The position numbers and the translations under genes were made by a program. Shown in pieces: positions 42,081 to 51,782 of a stretch of 64,000 nucleotides of DNA (position 1 is the first letter of the stretch; the number at the start of each line of letters is the position of its first letter). Source of the stretch: Bacteroidales bacterium UBA3743 (GTDB lineage Bacteria > Bacteroidota > Bacteroidia > Bacteroidales > Paludibacteraceae). The DNA lies in NCBI GenBank assembly GCA_002371265.1, contig DFGT01000002.1, forward strand, positions 43,906 to 107,905. The letters run 5' to 3'. Under the pieces are notes generated by a model. It had not been told where the DNA came from. It made no database searches and saw only the letters and a list, made by a program, of their open reading frames with translations.

Positions 42081-45000
42081 ATGAAATGGAATAAAGTATT
42101 TTTGATTTATATATTCATGCTCCTAGGCCTGTTATTAAGCCCGGTGCATGCTGCTTATTATGGTCTTTTTGAAACGCCATCCACTACGGATTCAATGGCA
42201 GTGATGAAGACAAGAAAAAGTGATGAAAATATCACTTGGCTTTGCAAAAAGACAAAAATCACCCATAAAATACATTTGCGTCGAAGTAGATACAAACTAT
42301 CGAAAGAGGATCAGTCGATGCATGAATTGAGTGAGCCGGTCAATGTGATTGTGGCTTCGCCATTCAGTGTATTGCGTATGACTAAACCGATGTCTTTCAA
42401 GGACATGGGATTCCCAACGGAAGATTGGATAGACGGTGCGACGATCACGCTGACATTCAAACGCAGTGGAGCCCCAGATACTCTCTATGTCGGCATGCCG
42501 GCTCCTGAAAAACAGCGTCCTGCCCCACAAATCGTGGAAGAAAATGGCAAGAGTATGTTCCTTTGCCGAGGTGAGTGCAGAAGTTTTCGCGCAAGTGTGC
42601 CAAAGGGTCTGCCTGAATCAAATCTAATCTACAACTGGTATATCGACAACGAACTGATGACCGGACGTTACGACCGTTGGTTTGAAACTTATTCCCGTGC
42701 AAATATAGAAGACGGTGAGCATATCATCTCATGTGACGTCAGAGTCGGCGAAAACGGTACTCCGTCACCACGTGCTGAATATAAGATAGTACAGTCTACT
42801 TCCAATGAAAACTGTATGAAGAGCGTGCGTGCCGTCCCATACTGGGGTGTTGAGTGTGCCAATGAGACAGACCCGAGTGATTTCCGTTGGAATGAGACTT
42901 GTGAATGGGGTTCTTTCTCATGGATTCCTATTGAGAATTATTCCCACTTCTATCTCGAGGCTATCAACCGTAAGATTGTGGCAAAGAAAATCACTAACGA
43001 TCCGGCAATCAAAAACTTCCAGTTGGTGGAGGATAGTGAGGTCGACGACGAATACAAATTCTTTGACCTTCCATTGAATGTCAAGGCATATGCGGAAGAG
43101 CCGTTTGAGGGTCAGACTATCTATTTCCGTTTTGTCGGTGATACAGTACATTTCACAACAATCCCATACATCCGTCCTCATGTAGAGGTTAATCCTACTT
43201 ATATTGATATATGTGAGAATGCATTTGATGCAGAAAAACTAGAGTTGACAGCCAAGGCGACTGGCTTTATGCCTGGCACAGCTCATTATGTGTGGATGTA
43301 TAGCAAGGAGAAGGATGGAGTGTATGAGGAGTTGAAAGCACCTCATGTAAGAAATTTCGTGCCGTCGCGAGCAGGATTCTACAAGGTGAAAGCAACTGAT
43401 AGAGTCTATTCTTGTGAGAGTGAACCAGTAGAGGCAGGTCTGAAGACAACAGACTGCCAGCCGGTGGAGATTGTCTGCGTAGGTCAGGATTATGTGTGTA
43501 AGGGCACAACCACAATATTGAAGTCGTCGTTGGAAGGTTCTGCATACAAATATAAATGGTATGTCGGACGTATGGATGCGCAGAGCGTGGAGGAATTGCA
43601 TGAGATACCAGGTGAGACTTCCGCTACTTTGCAGGCAGGGGCCAACAAAGAAGACGAGGGCTATTTCCTTGAAGTGGAGAAAGACCACCGCACAATATTG
43701 TCTTATCCGTTCCATGTGCGCAAACTTGCCACTATCAACGGAAACGTGACACTGGATTTGCAGATGTTCCCTGCTACAGTTTGTGAGGGTAGCATCGTGA
43801 ATATCAAGGCTTCTGTCCTGACAAATGTTTTTGATTTTGAATTGATAAACGGAAAGTACGACTACCATTTCTTGAAAAAATCCCTTTATGATTATGATTA
43901 TCGTGAAGTCAAATATGTGAAGGGAGCAAGCTCAACGGCTATTCTTCAGGAAATCGCTTCAGCTCCAGCTTCGTATAAGGTGGAGGTCATCGGATGTAAT
44001 GGTAAATTCAGAAAGGATGAGCCAGTCGATATGGTCCCTAGAAATGACAATAGCTGCAACGCGAACGAAATATATGTGAAAGAAGACGGTAATGACGATG
44101 AGAATGACGGACGTAGTTGGGCGACAGCGTTCCAGACTCTCGACCGTGCTATCCAGGAATTGGAGGCAATGCGTTCCACTCAGACTCATGCCAACGACCA
44201 TATAGAGGTGTTCCTTGCTGAACAAGTATATACACCTACGTCGGAGGAAGGATTTATTTTCCCTTCCAATGTTACAATTTATGGAGGTTATGACATTTCT
44301 CCTGTCGACGGTACGGCAAGTGGAAAAAAACGTAATCCGCGTACGCCAGCAAATCCGGAAGGAAATATGACGGTGTTCAAGGTGGAGGATCCAAATGGCA
44401 GACTGGTATCGTTGGTAGACAAGCATGATATTAAGTTCTGTGGAATTATATTTGATGGATCAAGCCTTGCCGGTGAGAGCACTCTGACAGGTAGAGCAAT
44501 GAGAATAGAAAACAGCTCGGTAGTTATTGATTCATGTTTCATTAACGGATTCTATTTCAAATCGACTTCAGATAACCCAGTGACTGCGATCTCAATAGAG
44601 AAGGGAAGTGGTAAGGATCACTCCAAGGTGGAAATCAGAAACACAACAATCTCGCAGATCAAGGGAGGACAGGTTGGTGCTTGTATCTCGGTAATGGATG
44701 ATTGTGAGTTGAATATCTGGAATTCTTGTTTCACCAACAACTCATCTTTATATAAGGGAGGTGTGACGTTGCTGAGCCACAATGTGAGCCCGAAAATCAA
44801 CATCTATAATTCAACATTCTACGACAATCAGTGTACATCACCTATCGGCTACTATGGACGTGTGCTGATGCGATTCGTAGGTGGAAATCCTCAAGTCAAC
44901 ATCTATAGCTCTACTTTGAGCGGACGTTTCTATAAGGAGGCTGGTACTCTGAAGATATACAACTCTTTGGTGGAGTGTGCAGGTCGTTGCGACGAATACG

Positions 45001-46685
45001 TCAACAACTATCCGGCTAAGTCTAAATTCAAAGAGGCTACTAAGGATGCCAACGAAACATTGTGGGCTAAAGAGTTTTTGGCAAACTTCAAGGGCACGAT
45101 TGCATCCAAATTGTCATCGCGTGGCGGTATCACGCAGGTGTTGATGCCAAGCAACAAGCTTGAGATAGTCGGTCAGGCTGGCGCTCCTCATAAGTTGACG
45201 CCTACAGACCAGCGTGGAATTCAGCGTTCTTCCATCTCTAGTACATTTGGAGCTTGTGACGCCGACTATTCAGCTGTGATTGAAATGACAGATCAGGGTT
45301 GTCCTGACCATAAGAATACAAGAGCCTCATTCAAGTCGACTATATCTGGTTTGACAAATGCAATGTACCAGTGGGTCGACAACTATAATGATCTTCCAAA
45401 CGAGAAGGGTAGCACAATGAAGAATGCTCCGATCGGAACATATTGGTTGGATGTGAAGGGCTTAGACGCTTCCGGCAACTATGTCACTATATCAAGTAAC
45501 GAGATACGTGTGTCTGATGTCTGTGAGGAGCCAGGAATATTCTATGTGAAGACGCAGGAGAAAGGTGGAAGCGATGAGTTTGCCGGCACAACTTGGGACC
45601 AGGCATTCCAATCTTTGGAGAAGGCAGTCGAGGCTGTGGCAAAATATAAAAAGGAAAACGGTGCAGACGCCGCTGCTACTATTCATATTGCTGGCGGAGA
45701 ATACACGTTGCAGAAGGATGCTGGATTGACTCTTGGAGATCTTCGAAATGTTAACGTCCTTGGTGGTTATGGCTCATCTCCTATCAAAGGAGCTAAACGT
45801 GCTCACAAACGTACACCTTCAGATCCAGGATTTGAGACAAGAATCCTTGCCCACAGTGAAAAGGGTAAATTCACAACATTCTCGTCTTCAAATAAAGATT
45901 GGCGATTCACCACTATTCATTTTGTGGGAACAGAAAACGGAATCAATCCGTTTATCACAATGAACGGAGGAGGTCTGAGATTTGACTCTTGTCTGGTGAG
46001 CGGATGTTGGTCGGAAAACAATGCTCCATTCTTGAACGTGGCGGAGACATCAAAACTGTTTGTCAATTCTTGTTATGTCTACTCAAACAAGGCACTCAAC
46101 GGAGCCTTCTTGAATGTGGTGAACAAAGGAAATAAGTCTCACATAACAATATGTGGATCTACATTCTCCGACAACACTTCGGTCAAGAACGGTGGTGCTG
46201 TGATCTACACAGCTAATTCAGCTCCGACAATCAACATAGCTAACTGTACGATGTTCAACAACTCTTGTATCAACAACGCGTTTACTGGAGTTGAGACAAT
46301 CAGATTGTCGAGCGGACACCCGTCGCTCAACGTCATCCACAGCACTATGTGCGGACCATTCTTCTTCGAACAGGGAAATGTTAAGTTCTCAAATTGTATT
46401 GTTGAGGCTGTAGGTAACGCAGATGTGAACGGCGGATACAAACAGGCCAAGACTGATCTGACAGGTGTTTCTCAACCTGTTAGCCCGGCTGATCATGAAG
46501 AGTTTAAAACATTATTCTCAAATATTAAGCTTGGTAACAGCAATACTCCTGTGTTGACACTGATAAAGGAGTTGCCAAAAGTAAATGAGACCAAAGCTTC
46601 TTGCCCAGAGTGTTCGGTCGAAACAGACCAAACAGGAGCCAAAAGAAAGTCGGATTCTGTCACTCCAGGTGCAGTGGAACAATAA
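42081..46685 (+). CDS. Large secreted protein with two beta-helix domains
   Basis: 1534 residues, signal peptide to ~25 (SPVHAAYYG). Residues ~130-640 look like several Ig/PKD-type beta-sandwich units (CRGECRSFRASVPKGL, VGQDYVCKGTTTILKSSL...). Two right-handed parallel beta-helix domains follow (~660-1020 and ~1150-1480), each opening with IYVKEDGNDDENDGRSWATAF / FYVKTQEKGGSDEFAGTTWDQAF and containing N-rich rungs (NIYNSTFYDNQ, NIANCTMFNNS). There is no visible T9SS tail; it ends in a polar QTGAKRKSDSVTPGAVEQ stretch. It is only 20 bases before the ACP gene, so it is probably in the same transcript. Role likely adhesion or surface structure. Confidence 0.78.
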   Translation: MKWNKVFLIYIFMLLGLLLSPVHAAYYGLFETPSTTDSMAVMKTRKSDENITWLCKKTKITHKIHLRRSRYKLSKEDQSMHELSEPVNVIVASPFSVLRMTKPMSFKDMGFPTEDWIDGATITLTFKRSGAPDTLYVGMPAPEKQRPAPQIVEENGKSMFLCRGECRSFRASVPKGLPESNLIYNWYIDNELMTGRYDRWFETYSRANIEDGEHIISCDVRVGENGTPSPRAEYKIVQSTSNENCMKSVRAVPYWGVECANETDPSDFRWNETCEWGSFSWIPIENYSHFYLEAINRKIVAKKITNDPAIKNFQLVEDSEVDDEYKFFDLPLNVKAYAEEPFEGQTIYFRFVGDTVHFTTIPYIRPHVEVNPTYIDICENAFDAEKLELTAKATGFMPGTAHYVWMYSKEKDGVYEELKAPHVRNFVPSRAGFYKVKATDRVYSCESEPVEAGLKTTDCQPVEIVCVGQDYVCKGTTTILKSSLEGSAYKYKWYVGRMDAQSVEELHEIPGETSATLQAGANKEDEGYFLEVEKDHRTILSYPFHVRKLATINGNVTLDLQMFPATVCEGSIVNIKASVLTNVFDFELINGKYDYHFLKKSLYDYDYREVKYVKGASSTAILQEIASAPASYKVEVIGCNGKFRKDEPVDMVPRNDNSCNANEIYVKEDGNDDENDGRSWATAFQTLDRAIQELEAMRSTQTHANDHIEVFLAEQVYTPTSEEGFIFPSNVTIYGGYDISPVDGTASGKKRNPRTPANPEGNMTVFKVEDPNGRLVSLVDKHDIKFCGIIFDGSSLAGESTLTGRAMRIENSSVVIDSCFINGFYFKSTSDNPVTAISIEKGSGKDHSKVEIRNTTISQIKGGQVGACISVMDDCELNIWNSCFTNNSSLYKGGVTLLSHNVSPKINIYNSTFYDNQCTSPIGYYGRVLMRFVGGNPQVNIYSSTLSGRFYKEAGTLKIYNSLVECAGRCDEYVNNYPAKSKFKEATKDANETLWAKEFLANFKGTIASKLSSRGGITQVLMPSNKLEIVGQAGAPHKLTPTDQRGIQRSSISSTFGACDADYSAVIEMTDQGCPDHKNTRASFKSTISGLTNAMYQWVDNYNDLPNEKGSTMKNAPIGTYWLDVKGLDASGNYVTISSNEIRVSDVCEEPGIFYVKTQEKGGSDEFAGTTWDQAFQSLEKAVEAVAKYKKENGADAAATIHIAGGEYTLQKDAGLTLGDLRNVNVLGGYGSSPIKGAKRAHKRTPSDPGFETRILAHSEKGKFTTFSSSNKDWRFTTIHFVGTENGINPFITMNGGGLRFDSCLVSGCWSENNAPFLNVAETSKLFVNSCYVYSNKALNGAFLNVVNKGNKSHITICGSTFSDNTSVKNGGAVIYTANSAPTINIANCTMFNNSCINNAFTGVETIRLSSGHPSLNVIHSTMCGPFFFEQGNVKFSNCIVEAVGNADVNGGYKQAKTDLTGVSQPVSPADHEEFKTLFSNIKLGNSNTPVLTLIKELPKVNETKASCPECSVETDQTGAKRKSDSVTPGAVEQ

Positions 46686-46705
46686 AAAAACTACTTAGGA
46701 CTACG

Positions 46706-46960
46706 ATGGAAACATTGATATCAAATTTGAAGGAGCAGTTGTGTGAGGCATTGTCGCTTGAGGATATCAAGCCGGAAGAGATAGGGACTGACGATCCGCT
46801 TTTCGGCGACGAAGGTATCGGTCTTGACTCTATTGATGCACTTGAAATCATACTTTTGATTGAGAAAAAGTATGGCATCAAGATTACTGATCCTAAGAAA
46901 GCGAAGGAGGCATTCACCTCTGTACGCACTATCGCACAGTTCATTTCTGACAATAAGTAA
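46706..46960 (+). CDS. Acyl carrier protein
   Basis: 84 residues from the ATG at 46706. Ser42 in GIGLDSIDALEI is the phosphopantetheine site; the layout around it (helix 2, EKKYGIKI) is standard. It is distinct from a housekeeping acpP because it directly precedes a ketoacyl synthase and a chain-length-factor-like gene and follows a surface-protein gene. It probably holds the growing chain for this dedicated synthase pair. Confidence 0.9.
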   Translation: METLISNLKEQLCEALSLEDIKPEEIGTDDPLFGDEGIGLDSIDALEIILLIEKKYGIKITDPKKAKEAFTSVRTIAQFISDNK

Positions 46961-46969
46961 AGACGGGAA

Positions 46970-48154
46970 ATGAAGATCCTCTGTTGTGCAAGTAGCATCG
47001 TTAGTGTGTCGGGCATAGGGGTCGGTAAATGTTTTGACGACATAGCCGATGCGGATTATTCAGCGAAGACGCTGCAATATACCAACACTGCTGTCGATGT
47101 GCCATTGCGTGAGATCCCGTTCAGCAACGAAGATATTATACGGATGTTGGCAGACGACTATAATGTCGAGCTGCCTTCTCGTGTTTATACACGGGCCGCT
47201 TTACTCTCAATGCTTACTGTGGCTGATTTATTGAAATCGGCTCCATCGGTGGATGGAAAGAAAGTTGTTGTTGTGAATGCGACGACCGCTGGTGGCATGG
47301 ATAAAAGTGAGATCTTTTATCGTGATTTTGTAGCCGACGGTGATGCCGATATCGCTTTGGTGGCCGGGCATGAGCCTGCCGATTCCACGAAGCATGTTTG
47401 TGATCTTCTTAAAAGCAGAGGGGCTGATGTCGTGTGGAGCACAACAGTCAGTACGGCCTGCTCATCGTCAGCGGTGGCGGTTGGAGTCGGCATGGATATG
47501 TTGAAGTGTGGCGACGTGGATTTGGCTATCTGTATGGGAGTCGACCCATTGTGCAAATTCACTATAAACGGATTCAATTCACTCGGCATTCTAAGTAAAA
47601 ATGTATGCCGACCTTTTGATGCCGACAGAGACGGATTGAACCTTGGTGAGGGGGCGGCAAGTGTGATGCTGACAAAGGATGAAAATATTCCTGTGTTGTG
47701 TGAGGTGTTGAGCTGCGAAACGGCTTCCGACGCATATCACCAGACTGCCACAAGTCCGGATGCCCAAGGCCCTACACTTGCCATGAAAGCGGCACTGAAG
47801 AAGGCTGGAGTCGACGCAGATAAAATCAGCTACGTCAACGCTCATGGCACAGCTACTCCAAATAATGATGAGTCGGAATCAACAGCGATGGTCAATGTGT
47901 TTGGTGAAAAAGTGCCTCCATTCAGCTCAACGAAATTCTGGACTGGCCATACTCTTGGAGCATGTGGCGTGTTGGAATTGGCGTTGTCGGCAGAGATGTT
48001 GAAAAGGCAACAGATACTTCCGACACGTAATTTTGAAAAAGTGGAGAGGCTTATCCCCGTCTGCAAGATGGAGAAAGCTGAACTTGAATATATAATGACA
48101 AATTCATTCGGATTTGGCGGTGGCGCGACATCCATAATAATAAAGAGAGTATGA
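46970..48154 (+). CDS. Beta-ketoacyl-ACP synthase (KAS II-like)
   Basis: 394 residues with the full Cys-His-His set: Cys164 (STACSSSAVAVG), His292 (NAHGTATPNND) and His327 (TGHTLGACG), and the glycine-rich end NSFGFGGGATSI. It joins malonyl-ACP units to an acyl chain. It begins nine bases after the ACP gene, and its stop overlaps the next gene's start by four bases (ATGA), so the pair is translated together. In aryl-polyene and flexirubin clusters such a synthase works with a chain-length factor. Confidence 0.9.
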   Translation: MKILCCASSIVSVSGIGVGKCFDDIADADYSAKTLQYTNTAVDVPLREIPFSNEDIIRMLADDYNVELPSRVYTRAALLSMLTVADLLKSAPSVDGKKVVVVNATTAGGMDKSEIFYRDFVADGDADIALVAGHEPADSTKHVCDLLKSRGADVVWSTTVSTACSSSAVAVGVGMDMLKCGDVDLAICMGVDPLCKFTINGFNSLGILSKNVCRPFDADRDGLNLGEGAASVMLTKDENIPVLCEVLSCETASDAYHQTATSPDAQGPTLAMKAALKKAGVDADKISYVNAHGTATPNNDESESTAMVNVFGEKVPPFSSTKFWTGHTLGACGVLELALSAEMLKRQQILPTRNFEKVERLIPVCKMEKAELEYIMTNSFGFGGGATSIIIKRV

Positions 48155-48999
48155 GTTGCTATATAAAAAAAGTATCCACTGTCTCTCCAATAGGAGATTT
48201 AGGAGAAAACTTGAATCTGAATACATTCGCCGCCAACACTTTCAATGCTGTAGAACCAGATTATAAGGAGGTGATTGCCAATGCCAATCTGCGAAGAAGA
48301 ATGAACAGAATGCTGAAGATGGGCACGTATGCCGCGATGAAATGTCTTGCCGACACGGATGTGGATATGATGCTCACAGCAACGTCGCTCGGATCTATCT
48401 CAGACACGGAAAAGATGCTCGACACTATTTATTCGAGTGGCGAAACACTTGGCAACCCTACCGCATTCATCCAAAGTACGTTCAACACTTTGGCAGGCAA
48501 TATCGCTCAGCTGAAGTCGACACATATTCCCAATGTCACTTTTGTGAATCGAGGCGAGACGGTGGCAAATGCACTCAGATATGCTCAGGTGAAACTCTCT
48601 GGCGACGCTGATAATATATTATATGTGTCGTCGGATGAGAAGACGGAATTGTCGGAAACAGTTTTGAAAAAGTTCCATTTGTCGGCAAATGGTATGTATG
48701 GAGAGGGATCGACTGCCATGATACTTTCGTCGGAGAAGACGGGAGCTTTGGCCGAAATTGTCTTTTCAAAATGTGGAATTGATGTCGTGTCCGCATTGAA
48801 AGAATTGGGTATGCCAATGGAAGATGTGGAGATATTAGATTATAAGCGGTGGTGTGGGGAGTATGCCACAGCCCTGGCGTTTGGCGTGGCTCTTGCAGCG
48901 CGAATGTTGGAATTCGGCATGTTTGAGGGAAAGACTCACGTCGCTATAGAACATAGATATGGACATGAGATAAGTGTGGTAGTACTGAGAAAATCATAA
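48151..48999 (+). CDS. Ketoacyl-synthase-like chain-length factor
   Basis: 282 residues resembling the ketoacyl synthase N-terminal fold (the short form typical of aryl-polyene loci). Opening YIKKVSTVSPIGDLG, then TATSLGSISDTEKMLD and the segment FVNRGETVANALRYAQVKLSGDADNILY, which is where the synthase has its TACSS site. No active-site cysteine is present, and the catalytic histidines are lost. It therefore probably pairs with the active synthase and sets chain length, as such partners do. It overlaps the synthase gene by four bases and is followed by a strong terminator. Confidence 0.75.
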   Translation: MSCYIKKVSTVSPIGDLGENLNLNTFAANTFNAVEPDYKEVIANANLRRRMNRMLKMGTYAAMKCLADTDVDMMLTATSLGSISDTEKMLDTIYSSGETLGNPTAFIQSTFNTLAGNIAQLKSTHIPNVTFVNRGETVANALRYAQVKLSGDADNILYVSSDEKTELSETVLKKFHLSANGMYGEGSTAMILSSEKTGALAEIVFSKCGIDVVSALKELGMPMEDVEILDYKRWCGEYATALAFGVALAARMLEFGMFEGKTHVAIEHRYGHEISVVVLRKS

Positions 49000-49000
49000 A

Positions 49001-49034
49001 AAAAGTGCAAATCTAACATGATTTGCACTTTTAA
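49001..49034. terminator. Bidirectional terminator
   Basis: 13-bp perfect stem (49001-49013 with 49020-49032), six-base loop, T-run. It ends the ACP-synthase operon and the convergent FISUMP gene. Confidence 0.85.
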
Positions 49035-49050
49035 ATTTACTATTGTCAGA

Positions 49051-49776
49051 TTATTTTGTGACTGGTCTTATAGAACGACCGCTTTGATGATCTGAAATAA
49101 GTTTGATTACTCCTTTTTCTGTGTAAGAAAAAATCCATGCACTTCCAGCTGTAGAATTTCCTTCGTCAAATGTCGAAGTCCAAATACGACCCTCTGTTCC
49201 AAAGTAATACATGTCTGTTCTGAAGATGTTTCCTGCGAAAGGTAAGAATATGCTCTTTCCATTCTTTCCTACGACATCATAACCTTTTGCCTCTAAATTC
49301 AAATTGAAAGTACAGTTGTCGATCAACTCTTGAAAATCCTCTTTAGTCGGCATTCTGCAAGCTTCTCCCCAAATAGCAGTGGCAGCGTCGTGTTCTGCTG
49401 TCAAAACAGAGTCTTCTCCTATGATGCCTGCTTCATAAAGATCTGCGAATCTTTTGTTATATGAAGGAGCTGACTCTGTATAGAATGATTTTTTTGTGGC
49501 GATTTCACCCCAAGCATAATATTGTCCTAGTGTGTCTATCGAGTCTGTTCCTAAATTTTCAGCAGCCCATTTTGTACCGCTAGGAAGACCTAAATCTACA
49601 AATAGATGACCGTTGATAATTGTGTCTGTCAATACCTTCTCAAATCTAAGACTGTCAATATCTTTTACAGAATACTCTACTTCTGATCCATCTTTAAGAA
49701 CGACAAACAATTTTGATTCTGCCAATGTAAGCATAGCTGTTGCTAAAGTGGCAACCGATAGTAATATTTTTTTCAT
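49051..49776 (-). CDS. Secreted FISUMP-domain protein
   Basis: 241 residues, signal peptide to ~19. A short LFVVLKDGSEVEYSVKDIDSLRFEK unit follows, then a Fibrobacter succinogenes major (FISUMP) domain: GHLFVDLGLPSGTKWAAENLG, YYAWGE, CRMPTKEDFQELIDNCTF, GKNGKSIFLPFAGN and the end SGRSIRPV. These proteins are secreted and of unknown function. Together with the next gene upstream (minus strand, ten bases away) it forms a two-gene cassette set inside the lipid-synthesis locus. Confidence 0.82.
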   Translation of the reverse strand: MKKILLSVATLATAMLTLAESKLFVVLKDGSEVEYSVKDIDSLRFEKVLTDTIINGHLFVDLGLPSGTKWAAENLGTDSIDTLGQYYAWGEIATKKSFYTESAPSYNKRFADLYEAGIIGEDSVLTAEHDAATAIWGEACRMPTKEDFQELIDNCTFNLNLEAKGYDVVGKNGKSIFLPFAGNIFRTDMYYFGTEGRIWTSTFDEGNSTAGSAWIFSYTEKGVIKLISDHQSGRSIRPVTK

Positions 49777-49786
49777 ATATTAGTTG

Positions 49787-50236
49787 TTAGTCTTTTATGA
49801 ATTTAACTTTCTTTCCTTCTGCTGAGATAATGTACATTCCATTTGATAGAGATTCTACGTCAATACTTTCTCCTTTGCCAACAATAACTGTCTTACCGCT
49901 TATGTCGAAGATGGAAATAGCTGTAGATTCTGTTGCCCCTACCAAATAAAGAGTATGTTTTACTGGATTAGGATAAACTTGGATGTTGTTGTCGTTGGAA
50001 TTCATATTTTCCACTTTTGCCGCGTTTGAGTTAAATTTCACAACGTTGAAATCTCCGACTTTTTCACCGTTGAAAGTGTTTACTGTCATCAGATTAGATT
50101 CTGATACTTTGATACTCATTACATCGTCTAGTGCAAAAACAGTTGTGCTTTTGTCCGCCCTGATTCCGATCAGGGATGTGGCTTGAAGGCATGTCGTGAC
50201 AAATAATGATGCCAAACAAATGACAATTTTTTTCAT
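49787..50236 (-). CDS. Short secreted protein that is mostly a T9SS sorting tail
   Basis: 149 residues. Signal peptide to ~19, then a ~35-residue unit (IGIRADKSTTVFALDDVMSIKV) like the N-terminal unit of its neighbour, a short spacer, and a full type A sorting domain (IQVYPNPVKHTLYLVGATESTAISIFDISGKTVIVGKG... GMYIISAEGKKVKFIK). There is almost no cargo between signal and tail, which is unusual. It has a perfect consensus promoter and probably drives the FISUMP gene too. Confidence 0.8.
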   Translation of the reverse strand: MKKIVICLASLFVTTCLQATSLIGIRADKSTTVFALDDVMSIKVSESNLMTVNTFNGEKVGDFNVVKFNSNAAKVENMNSNDNNIQVYPNPVKHTLYLVGATESTAISIFDISGKTVIVGKGESIDVESLSNGMYIISAEGKKVKFIKD

Positions 50237-50275
50237 TTTTTGTGCTTTTGGTTAATGCTGATAATAAAATTTTTG

Positions 50276-50306
50276 CAAAGGTATTTTTAAGATACTACAT
50301 TTCAAA
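50276..50306 (-). promoter_or_regulatory. Perfect consensus promoter of the T9SS-tail/FISUMP pair
   Basis: Minus strand TTTG, 19 bases, TACCTTTG; leader about 35 bases. Confidence 0.8.
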
Positions 50307-50384
50307 GAATATTTGTGAATTTTCTTGTATTTATGGTTGCAGATATTCACTTTTTGCTTTTATTTTGCACCGAAAACGGTATAT

Positions 50385-51068
50385 ATGTATATATTCATTA
50401 TTATATTACTTCTTCTTGCTTTTCTGGTTTGGTCTGCCGCCGACATATCATCGGGGATTTATGTAAAAACATTTTGTGGAATCAAGAATTGTGATGAAAA
50501 AGTAGTATCTTTGACGTTTGATGATGGTCCTGAATCGGGCACTACTGAAAAAGTGTTGGAAATTCTGAAAAGGTATGATGCCAAGGCAACTTTTTTCTGT
50601 ATCGGGAAGAAAATTGAGCCAAATTGTGAGGTTTTTAAACAAATTATAACATTTGGCCACACATTAGGCAATCATTCTTTTCATCACAACGATAATTTTT
50701 CCCTACTTTTGCCGTCGGGGATGAGGAAAGAGATAGAGCAATGTCAGGCAGAGATAAAAAAGTATGCAGGATATGAGCCACGTTTTTTCCGTCCACCGTT
50801 GGGGGTCACCAACCCGATGCTGGCGATTGCGTTGAGGAAGTTCAGGTTTGATGTCATCGGATGGAATGTGAGGCCATTCGACACGTCAGCGAAGGATGCG
50901 GAAGAGGTCAGCCGACGGGTGATTTCCAAAATTAAGCCAGGGGCAGTGGTGTTGCTTCACGACAGAATGCCGCACACACCAGAGGCTTTGGAAACAATTT
51001 TAGACTGGCTATACGCCAATGGATATAGAGTTGTACCGTTGGAGGAGATGATGAGTCGTCTGAAATAA
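50385..51068 (+). CDS. NodB-type polysaccharide deacetylase
   Basis: 227 residues from the ATG at 50385 (MYIFIIILLLLAFLVW), giving one N-terminal membrane helix; a start at 50325 would add a second hydrophobic stretch without gain. NodB motifs: TFDDGPESG (Asp pair), HSFHHN (metal-binding His), RPPLG, and LLHDRM. It removes acetyl groups from a glycan or, in polyene-type loci, has an undefined role. It is the first of six plus-strand genes packed together (through 54564). Confidence 0.85.
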   Translation: MYIFIIILLLLAFLVWSAADISSGIYVKTFCGIKNCDEKVVSLTFDDGPESGTTEKVLEILKRYDAKATFFCIGKKIEPNCEVFKQIITFGHTLGNHSFHHNDNFSLLLPSGMRKEIEQCQAEIKKYAGYEPRFFRPPLGVTNPMLAIALRKFRFDVIGWNVRPFDTSAKDAEEVSRRVISKIKPGAVVLLHDRMPHTPEALETILDWLYANGYRVVPLEEMMSRLK

Positions 51069-51101
51069 AAATAGAGAAGGGCAATTTAAAAATAGAAAAA
51101 C

Positions 51102-51776
51102 ATGAAGAATTTATTTAAGAATATCACAGTTGGCGTTATCGCCATGATGATGTCGGTAGGATCTGTATTTGCAGAGGTTCCTGCTGGTTTTAAGGCTTCT
51201 TCTTCAATGGAGAAGTTTAAAAACGACATGCTCTCATCGGCAAAGTCGATGACAACAATGAAAAGTGATTTCGTCCAGATCAAGCATATTTCTGGAATGA
51301 CGAAGGATATCGAGTCGACGGGAGAATTCTGTTTCAAGAAGGAAGACAAACTTTCTTTGGAGTACAAGAAGCCGATGCCTTCACAGATCGTGATGAATGG
51401 ATCTAAGATCAAGATGGTGAGTGGTGGCCGTTCTACTGTGATGGATGGAAACTCAAATCCAGCGATCGCAAACTTGAAGAGCATGATGTCGTCTTGCTTG
51501 TCGGGTCAGCTTCCTACAAACTCTGACAATATCAAACTTGATTTGTATGAGAATGATACTCAGTATCTTGTGTATGTCACACCAAAGGCAGGTAGCAACC
51601 TTGCTAAGCGTGCCGAACACATGGAGGTCGTAGTGACAAAGGCTGATTACACAATCGTAAGTTTCAAGATGGTTGAGAAACCAAAGGGCACCAAGGGCAG
51701 TGATTACATGCAGTTTACATTCAGTAATATGAAGCGTAACATTGCAATTGATGACTCAGTTTTTAAAGTACAGTAA
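51102..51776 (+). CDS. LolA-like periplasmic lipid carrier
   Basis: 224 residues, signal peptide to ~24 (SVGSVFA). The LolA-type half-barrel pattern: MKSDFVQIKHISGMTKDIESTGEFCFKKEDKLSLEYKKP (the F.Q......s.G.f...p.....y..P pattern) and later strands. It binds a lipid in the periplasm. LolA-like paralogues encoded beside ketoacyl synthases are typical of aryl-polyene and flexirubin clusters, where they probably carry the product. The next gene starts six bases after its stop. Confidence 0.82.
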   Translation: MKNLFKNITVGVIAMMMSVGSVFAEVPAGFKASSSMEKFKNDMLSSAKSMTTMKSDFVQIKHISGMTKDIESTGEFCFKKEDKLSLEYKKPMPSQIVMNGSKIKMVSGGRSTVMDGNSNPAIANLKSMMSSCLSGQLPTNSDNIKLDLYENDTQYLVYVTPKAGSNLAKRAEHMEVVVTKADYTIVSFKMVEKPKGTKGSDYMQFTFSNMKRNIAIDDSVFKVQ

Positions 51777-51782
51777 GGTACG

